Assembly: GCA_900545625.1 (NCBI GenBank)
Contig: UQZS01000029.1
Coordinates: 1 to 19,914 of the forward strand
Length of the DNA: 19,914 nt
Reading direction: 5' to 3'
Source: an uncultured Oscillospiraceae bacterium
Lineage (GTDB): Bacteria > Bacillota > Clostridia > Oscillospirales > Acutalibacteraceae
Shown in pieces: positions 16,301 to 19,914 of this stretch (its first letter is position 1; each line of letters starts with the position of its first letter). The translations under genes and the position numbers were made by a program. The notes under the pieces were generated by a model, which saw only the letters and a list, made by a program, of their open reading frames with translations, ran no database searches and was not told the DNA's origin.

Positions 16301-16405
16301 TGCCAAGCGCATCAGTTTCAGCTGATACGCGTGCCGAATTCATATGCAAGACGGTACAATTATGTAAAAGATATTTTATCCGAATTTTTCAGCAAACCTG
16401 TTTAA
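13394..16405 (+). CDS. WYL-like / SF1 helicase / PD-(D/E)XK nuclease fusion, candidate defence protein
   Basis: A 1003-residue protein. Residues 5-70 (KWLAIEY, then WIGIKG and LIVDGLN) look like a WYL ligand-sensing domain. A Upf1/Dna2-like SF1 helicase follows: Walker A GPPGSGKT at 346-353, a helical, partly coiled insertion at about 425-505, DEAS at 600-603, GDPQQLRP from 624, YRCHP at 680-684, GTVHAFQGDE at 774-783 and NVATSRAQE at 813-821. The C-terminus (about 885-1000) resembles Vsr/DUF2726 PD-(D/E)XK nucleases: Asp929, then IELDGNEH with Glu947 and Asp949, then RDRKKQQ and LIRVPNSY. The ATG at 13394 follows AGGG; a TTG six bases earlier is less likely. Base composition is clearly more AT-rich than the neighbours, suggesting transfer. 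A role in nucleic-acid defence is inferred; membership of a named system is not claimed. Confidence 0.85.
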   Translation: MKKIAKDIFRAIHEGKWLAIEYQNKTGNTTNYWIGIKGIHTSKQMLIVDGLNVASAQLTELTLFYASIRSTEVIQGSYCPINSNLIADIEKHPSRYTFIFQNVANLKLLNYYAECNRLDATPYRKDYALVDALDLDLIGQDTYHLNDLQYGKIVQDFHKTAKYNNANSQKSSFALCMNVCSIHTKKGLYVLAYKKLLLDVKNKTLKQDEDITVCTEFTVDGCKFSIQYFLENDELALLDDFEQNAEAIKDAITQNHPECGGVDDMPYVMSIRYDANLDLETEYAAILEMYDRDQVSYPIKAFFGDLTSKPVRRKNFPLALYNNRVNLDQLLAIHNGMKYPVLYVQGPPGSGKTNTILNTVITAFFNNKTVLISSYNNHPVDEIFEKLSKLEYRNFVIPFPVVRLGNKDYVRKAIQHIRILYEQTKSITVYDAALSKKHSFEEQRNKDLNDLLHRYEQKLDLEERKAMIEALLSSSTNMPMMYNLQTRQLQEVKQQLAAIGNVRDEDVYPLIQTDLREFKMYLNYTSAKYIKHLSEPKYKELLDIVYMEDADEQYTAFTKYLSKDANMQKFLKVFPVVVTTNISAHRLGEPKPYFDMVIMDEASQCNTAVALVPILRGNQLMLVGDPQQLRPVILLDDKSNTALKKRFHVSDAYDYREKSVYQTFLAADAVSDEILLSYHYRCHPKIIRFNNQKYYNKKLHIKSSAENPTPLEFIECDGRNFGEKNTNESEAQAILQYVRRHPDKSIAVITPFVNQKEKIQSILRENNISNVECGTVHAFQGDEKQEVIFSLALTERTGQKTYDWLKNNRELINVATSRAQEKLIIAANSAQIKRLHRPNDDDDIFELYNYVRSNGKTTVTAKTAASRALGIKPYSTETEEAFLQNLNHAISAMMITRAKYTVKKEVAISHVFTNTTQEINDLFYTGRFDYVVYERMGKASYPVFAIELDGNEHDTDERVMLRDRKKQQICQAHQFQLIRVPNSYARRYNYVKDILSEFFSKPV

Positions 16406-16443
16406 AAAGGAGATGCCTTTGGGGCATCTCCTTTTTAAACAGG
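16397..16443. terminator. Bidirectional terminator, perfect 21-bp palindrome
   Basis: The arms 16397-16417 and 16423-16443 are perfectly complementary over 21 bp around the loop TTTGG, with A5 and T5 tracts inside the arms so it can end transcription both ways. It lies between two convergent genes, and its left arm includes the last two sense codons and the TAA of the helicase-nuclease gene. Confidence 0.92.
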
Positions 16444-16457
16444 GCCGTTTGTGCATA

Positions 16458-17597
16458 TCACAGCCCCGACGATTTAAAAATCTTTTCCATCACTGCGGCG
16501 CTTTTTTCGTCCGCGTTCATAAGCGCTTCGCGCTTACGGGCAATGCTCTTATCTTTGGTAAAAGCGTACTGCAAAAGCCGCACGACCCAGAACACGGGCA
16601 GCAGAAACGGCGCTTTTTTAAGGACCGGATACTTTAGGCGCATATGTGAAAGCCGTGGGAAAGCAGCGGCAAGCAGCCGGCGCGGTTTGGATTTATGCGT
16701 GCGCGCGGCAGCGGCGGCTGCGTCCGCGTGCTGCACGGGCGGGCCTAACAGGATATAATTTTCCATAAGCAAAAGCGTTTCGTCCTTCGGTGCGCCGTCG
16801 AACATCGCGCGGTACAGCGCGCGCACCTTTCCGGCAAAGGCGTCAAGCCCCATTTCCCGAAACCGCGCGCCCAGCGCGGAAAAATTGAGCGTTGTTTTTT
16901 GCTCGAGCAAATACAGGTCCATCACCGGTCGGAAGCACGAACCCGCCGTGGTGTAGTGTTCCGCCAAATGCGCGAGCGTGTAGATATACAGTTCCTCGTC
17001 GGACATTTTGTATTCGTGCCTACCTAAAGGCTCGGCGCGCGCCCACGCGTCGAGGAAATGCGGGTACAAATCGTCCTCCTTTTGAAACAGCGCACGGTGC
17101 AGTTCCACCGTCAAAAAGGGCGGGCGCATATAGATGATGTCCTTGCCGTTGTCCAGATGCAGGGAAAGACCGCACCCAAGCAGGATCTCCTGTGCGCGCT
17201 CGACGTCCGCTTCACGCACGAGCACATCCATGTCCACCATAAAGCGCATTTCCGCCGCCGGATACAGCGCTTTTACATGTGTACCCTTGAGCAGCATAAA
17301 ATCTATGCCCGCCGCATCAAACTTTTCGCGCAGGGCGCATAGGAAAGACTGCTGCGCCGTCTCGCGCAGAACCGCCGCCTGAAAAGATTTTTCAAGCCTT
17401 GTGAAATCCTCGGCGGGCAGCGCATCTTTTTGGCTTTTCAGTGTCAGATACACCATGCTTTGCACACAGTTTCGCCGCGCAAGCCTGCAAACGGCAGGAA
17501 AATCCGCGAACGCATGCGCGTCGGGCGCGGCGGTACCGTGCAGCGCCGCACGAACGACGGCGAGCAGATCCGCCTTGGCTTCCATGATGTTAGGCAT
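16458..17597 (-). CDS. Nucleotidyltransferase-family protein (PF14907-like)
   Basis: The 379-residue product resembles the uncharacterised nucleotidyltransferase family NTP_transf_5. Seen: FMLLKGTHVKALYP at residues 100-113, then MRFMVDMDVLV at 117-127, whose DxD (Asp122, Asp124) fits the metal-binding pair of the polymerase-beta-type fold; a helical middle with LTVELHRALFQKEDD and HLAEHYTTAGSCFRPVMDLYLL; and a hydrophobic C-terminal stretch (PFLLPVFWVVRLLQYAF) that may sit at the membrane. The start ATG at 17597 overlaps the upstream gene by 8 bases and has GGAG at about 10 bases; the ATG at 17585 has none. Relatives often occur near surface-polysaccharide genes, but none are seen here, so the substrate is unknown. 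Confidence 0.8.
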   Translation of the reverse strand: MPNIMEAKADLLAVVRAALHGTAAPDAHAFADFPAVCRLARRNCVQSMVYLTLKSQKDALPAEDFTRLEKSFQAAVLRETAQQSFLCALREKFDAAGIDFMLLKGTHVKALYPAAEMRFMVDMDVLVREADVERAQEILLGCGLSLHLDNGKDIIYMRPPFLTVELHRALFQKEDDLYPHFLDAWARAEPLGRHEYKMSDEELYIYTLAHLAEHYTTAGSCFRPVMDLYLLEQKTTLNFSALGARFREMGLDAFAGKVRALYRAMFDGAPKDETLLLMENYILLGPPVQHADAAAAAARTHKSKPRRLLAAAFPRLSHMRLKYPVLKKAPFLLPVFWVVRLLQYAFTKDKSIARKREALMNADEKSAAVMEKIFKSSGL

Positions 17598-18522
17598 AAA
17601 CTTCTGTCTCCGTTTCTGTAAGTCGCAAAAGCGCGCAGATGGGGAAATGGTCACTGGTATACACGCCGTCGCGTGTTTCGTTCAGCACACGGCAGGACTC
17701 TACTGCAAAACCGGTCTTGGAAATAAGAATATAATCAATGCAGTCCCGATCCAATTCCGTGCCCCAGTTTTGATAGGTCGCGCCTTGCATGGTGTCCTCG
17801 GTTTGGTATTTCACGTCAAAAAAGCTCTCCGTCGCGCTTTGATACGTCTCGGAGTCTTCCTCGGCGTTCAAATCTCCCATTAGCACAGAGGGGATGCCGC
17901 CGAATTCCTCTATTTTGTCCAGCACCACGCCGATACCGTTGATGCGTGCTTCTTCGCTTTCATGGTCAAGGTGCGTGTTGAAAACGGCGAACTGCGCGCC
18001 TGTCGCACGCTCCTCTAAGATCACATAACTGCAAATGCGGCAAAACGCCGCGTCCCAGCTTTTGCTCATCTGCTCGGGCGTTTCGGAAAGCCAAAACGAG
18101 CCGGAGTCGATCCGGTCATACAGATCGGTGCGGTAAAATATGGGGCAACCCTCGGAATTTACGGCGTTGTCACGGTATTCGATCACCGAGCCGTACCCGG
18201 TCAGTACGTCGCAAAGGTAGTTGTACTGCCACTTGGTTGCTTCCTGAAAGCCGACGATACCGGGCGCGGCTTCGGCAACGCCGTCTACAAGCAGATCGGC
18301 GCGGTAGAACCAGCTTTTTTTGCCGAAATCGAGCGGATTGATGCACCGCAGGTTGCAGCTCATCACCTGTATTTCGCTGGGCGCGGTCTGCACCGCGATG
18401 TCCACAGGCGCTTTGCTTGCCCTGTAATGCGGGTAATACCAGACAAACGACGCGCCGAACGCCAAAAGCGATGCGAGAATTATACCTGTAATGCCAAGCA
18501 CGATGCGTTTCCAGAGCTTCAC
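17590..18522 (-). CDS. Membrane-anchored endonuclease/exonuclease/phosphatase-family protein
   Basis: A 310-residue protein with an N-terminal signal-anchor (about residues 5-27, LWKRIVLGITGIILASLLAF) and an exported EEP (DNase I-like) metallohydrolase domain. Seen: IQVMSCNLRC (metal/phosphate Asn), GIVGFQEAT (metal-binding Glu), FNTHLDHES, VLMGDLNAEEDSE (catalytic Asp and Asn), and C-terminal TSDHFPI (Asp-His pair). All core residues are present. Substrates in the family include DNA, phosphoinositides and sphingomyelin; none can be chosen here. The GTG at 18522 is preferred: GAGGTG lies eight bases upstream and it starts directly at the anchor, while the in-frame ATG at 18609 lies inside the yebC terminator and upstream of the likely promoter. 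It overlaps the nucleotidyltransferase gene. Confidence 0.85.
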   Translation of the reverse strand: MKLWKRIVLGITGIILASLLAFGASFVWYYPHYRASKAPVDIAVQTAPSEIQVMSCNLRCINPLDFGKKSWFYRADLLVDGVAEAAPGIVGFQEATKWQYNYLCDVLTGYGSVIEYRDNAVNSEGCPIFYRTDLYDRIDSGSFWLSETPEQMSKSWDAAFCRICSYVILEERATGAQFAVFNTHLDHESEEARINGIGVVLDKIEEFGGIPSVLMGDLNAEEDSETYQSATESFFDVKYQTEDTMQGATYQNWGTELDRDCIDYILISKTGFAVESCRVLNETRDGVYTSDHFPICALLRLTETETEVYA

Positions 18523-18549
18523 GCCAAATGCACCTCTTTCCCTTTCTAT

Positions 18550-18579
18550 ATTATCTGCATTGTAACACACGACACGCAA
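18550..18579 (-). promoter_or_regulatory. Probable promoter of the EEP-nucleotidyltransferase pair
   Basis: On the minus strand TTGCGT (18579-18574), 18 bp, then GATAAT (18555-18550), just past the yebC terminator. A start near 18543 would leave a leader of about 20 bases before the GTG at 18522, supporting that start choice. Confidence 0.5.
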
Positions 18580-18594
18580 AAAGTCCATGTAAAA

Positions 18595-18624
18595 AGCGGC
18601 GCACTCCAAACGGAGCGCGCCGCT
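18595..18624 (-). terminator. Terminator of yebC
   Basis: On the minus strand AGCGGCGCGCTCC pairs with GGAGTGCGCCGCT over 13 bp (one G-U) around the loop GTTT, followed by TTTTTAC. It starts 12 bases after the yebC stop. Confidence 0.92.
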
Positions 18625-18636
18625 AAAAAGTGCCGC

Positions 18637-19374
18637 TTATTCGTAGTCGTCCTCGTTTTCCCAGTTGTGGTACACGGACTGGATGTCGTCGCTTTCCTCA
18701 AACATTTCAAGCATCCTGCCCATGTTCTGGATGTCCTCGGGCTTTTCGAGCTTCGTGTAGGTCGAGGGGATATATTCCACCTCGGCGGACAGGAATTTGT
18801 AGCCCTTGTCGGTCAGATCGTCGCGCACGGCGCCCATGTCGTTTGGTTCGGTGCGGATCTCATAGACGTCGCCGTCCGAAAGGAAGTCGGCGGCGCCTGC
18901 TTCCAGCGCATCCTCCATGAGCTTGTCCTCGTCAATGTCCTCTTTTTCAAGGATGAGCACGCCCTGGCGCGTGAACATAAACGAAACACAGCCCGTCGTA
19001 CCCATGTTGCCGCCGAACTTGTCGAAAGCATGGCGCACGTCCGCGGCGGTGCGGTTGCGGTTGTCGGTCAGCGCCTCAATGATGACGGCGATCCCCGAAG
19101 GCCCGTAGCCCTCGTAGACAACATCCTCATAGTTGTCGGCGTTGCCTTCGCCTGCCGCCTTTTTGATGATGCGCTCGATATTATCATTCGGCACATTATT
19201 AGCCTTTGCCTTGGCAATGACGTCTTTGAGCTTGGAATTTGCCGCAGGGTCGGGACCGCCCGATTTTACGGCAACGGCGATCTCCCGCCCGATTTTGGTG
19301 AACACCTTGGCGCGCGCGTTATCGGTCTTTTCCTTTTTGCGCTTGATGGTGCTCCATTTGGAGTGTCCGGACAT
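18637..19374 (-). CDS. yebC: YebC/PmpR-family protein (TACO1 family)
   Basis: The product is 245 residues, full length for the family. It begins MSGHSKWSTIKRKKEKTDNA, the diagnostic YebC N-terminus, then FTKIGREIAVAVKSGG, NNVPNDNIERIIKKA, and the central YEGYGPSGIAVIIEALTDNR block, with a DDYE C-terminus. Members have long been annotated as transcriptional regulators; more recent work on TACO1/YebC proteins supports a ribosome-linked role easing translation of proline-rich stretches. The start ATG at 19374 has AAGGTG eight bases upstream. It has its own promoter (19409-19437) and terminator, so it is probably monocistronic; no ruvC-ruvA-ruvB cluster, a frequent neighbour, is in view. Confidence 0.97.
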   Translation of the reverse strand: MSGHSKWSTIKRKKEKTDNARAKVFTKIGREIAVAVKSGGPDPAANSKLKDVIAKAKANNVPNDNIERIIKKAAGEGNADNYEDVVYEGYGPSGIAVIIEALTDNRNRTAADVRHAFDKFGGNMGTTGCVSFMFTRQGVLILEKEDIDEDKLMEDALEAGAADFLSDGDVYEIRTEPNDMGAVRDDLTDKGYKFLSAEVEYIPSTYTKLEKPEDIQNMGRMLEMFEESDDIQSVYHNWENEDDYE

Positions 19375-19408
19375 AACTGTTTCACCTTCTTCAGAAATTA
19401 CGCACAAT

Positions 19409-19437
19409 AGTGTAGCACAGGAATCCGTTTTGCGCAA
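19409..19437 (-). promoter_or_regulatory. Promoter of yebC
   Basis: On the minus strand TTGCGC (19437-19432), 17 bp, then TACACT (19414-19409), giving a predicted leader of about 28 bases before the yebC ATG. Confidence 0.7.
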
Positions 19438-19462
19438 GGGCTGGCGTAAAAAATCCCCGGTG

Positions 19463-19914
19463 CTATTCCCACAGCCTGGTCGAGGTGTCGCGCGCATCCA
19501 CGGCGCGCGCGGCAAGCGTTTCTGACGTGCTTTCGGGGAAATAGCCCGTTGCGGTGCGCCGCTCGGCGGCAGCAGAAAGGATGACGAAGGAGAGCTTCGC
19601 ATTGCCGAGCCGCTGCTGTACGCGGTTCGCGCGAAATTCCGTCTGCTGCACGTCGCCGTAGCGCACGAAGCGCGTAGCTTTTTTGAAAATACCGCAGGTG
19701 TATTGAAACCCGCGCTCTGCAAAGGCGAGCGATGTCGCGGCGGAAGCGAGCTTATGCGAAAGCGTGCCCCACAGCAGCAAAAATGCCGCTGCCGCTGCGC
19801 CCCAAAGCGGGGAGAACGAGCCGATTAAGCCGAACACCGCCAGCGTCCAGAGCAGGAGCGCGAGCTGCTTTTGCCAAAAGCCCGCGCGCGCAAGTTTTTG
19901 CGGCGCTTCAAAAT
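19463..19914 (-). CDS. Bacterial PH-domain membrane protein (YdbT/DUF304-like), 5' part outside window
   Basis: The frame is open to the right edge, so only the C-terminal 149 residues are seen. They contain two hydrophobic segments joined by a short turn (LALLLWTLAVFGLIG and AAAAAFLLLWG), then a domain typical of bPH_2/DUF304 proteins: FQYTCGIFKKATRFVRYGDVQQTEFRANRVQQRLGNAKLSFVIL, which has the family's G-I-F-x-x-x-T...V.Y..VQ.....N..QR..G...L pattern. YdbT-type proteins are multi-pass, often with repeated PH modules; function is poorly known, with proposed roles in membrane homeostasis or tolerance to secreted compounds. An internal GTG at 19837 is not taken as the start because the frame and the first membrane segment continue upstream. 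Confidence 0.8.
   Translation of the reverse strand, partial: FEAPQKLARAGFWQKQLALLLWTLAVFGLIGSFSPLWGAAAAAFLLLWGTLSHKLASAATSLAFAERGFQYTCGIFKKATRFVRYGDVQQTEFRANRVQQRLGNAKLSFVILSAAAERRTATGYFPESTSETLAARAVDARDTSTRLWE

Noticed and set aside
12640..16460. CRISPR array, restriction-modification or toxin-antitoxin genes beside the helicase-nuclease
   Set aside because: No regularly spaced repeats, methyltransferase motifs or paired small toxin/antitoxin frames are visible; the candidate system appears to be a single gene.
18523..18609. Upstream ATG start for the EEP-family gene at 18609
   Set aside because: It lies in the yebC terminator and upstream of the likely promoter, and lacks a ribosome binding site; the GTG at 18522 fits better.

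Overview
This window looks like a chromosomal piece of a moderately GC-rich Firmicute, most likely a Clostridia member close to the Oscillospirales/Ruminococcaceae. This is inferred from gene content (an AlaRS with a Cys-rich insertion, a Toprim RNase M5-like gene, formate-THF ligase, ComEC), strong GGAGG-type ribosome binding sites and consensus sigma-A promoters. No rRNA, complete tRNA, CRISPR array or phage structural gene is visible.

Layout. (1) 1-1753, minus: holo-ACP synthase (acpS), then the bifunctional NAD(P)HX repair enzyme (nnr), which runs off the left edge; the two overlap by ATGA. (2) 1784-2664, plus: nagB, transcribed divergently from acpS out of a nearly palindromic double promoter and closed by a 15-bp-stem terminator. 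(3) 2712-2864: a non-coding cluster of five hairpins. (4) 2891-4561, minus: fhs; a divergent consensus promoter then starts (5) a plus-strand operon, 4779-12633: alaS, a HIT protein, comEC, holA, a Toprim RNase M5-like gene and an asparaginase-like gene. The last four genes are packed with tiny gaps or ATGA overlaps, and the operon ends in an 11-bp GC hairpin.

(6) 12634-16443 is the accessory part. It holds a 279-bp segment bounded by 28-bp imperfect inverted repeats whose ends resemble a tRNA 3' end, a 45-codon basic minus-strand gene with its own terminator, and a visibly AT-richer 1003-residue gene with its own strong promoter. That gene encodes an apparent fusion of a WYL-like N-terminal domain, a superfamily 1 (Upf1/Dna2-like) helicase and a C-terminal PD-(D/E)XK-type nuclease. 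It is the best candidate for a poorly described, possibly anti-phage, system. It ends in a perfect 21-bp palindrome that contains its own stop codon.

(7) 16458-19914, minus: a membrane-anchored endonuclease/exonuclease/phosphatase-family protein overlapping a nucleotidyltransferase-family protein; yebC with its own promoter and terminator; and a bacterial PH-domain membrane protein cut by the right edge. Apart from region 6 the genes are housekeeping: cofactor repair, fatty-acid carrier activation, amino-sugar and one-carbon metabolism, translation, DNA uptake and replication.
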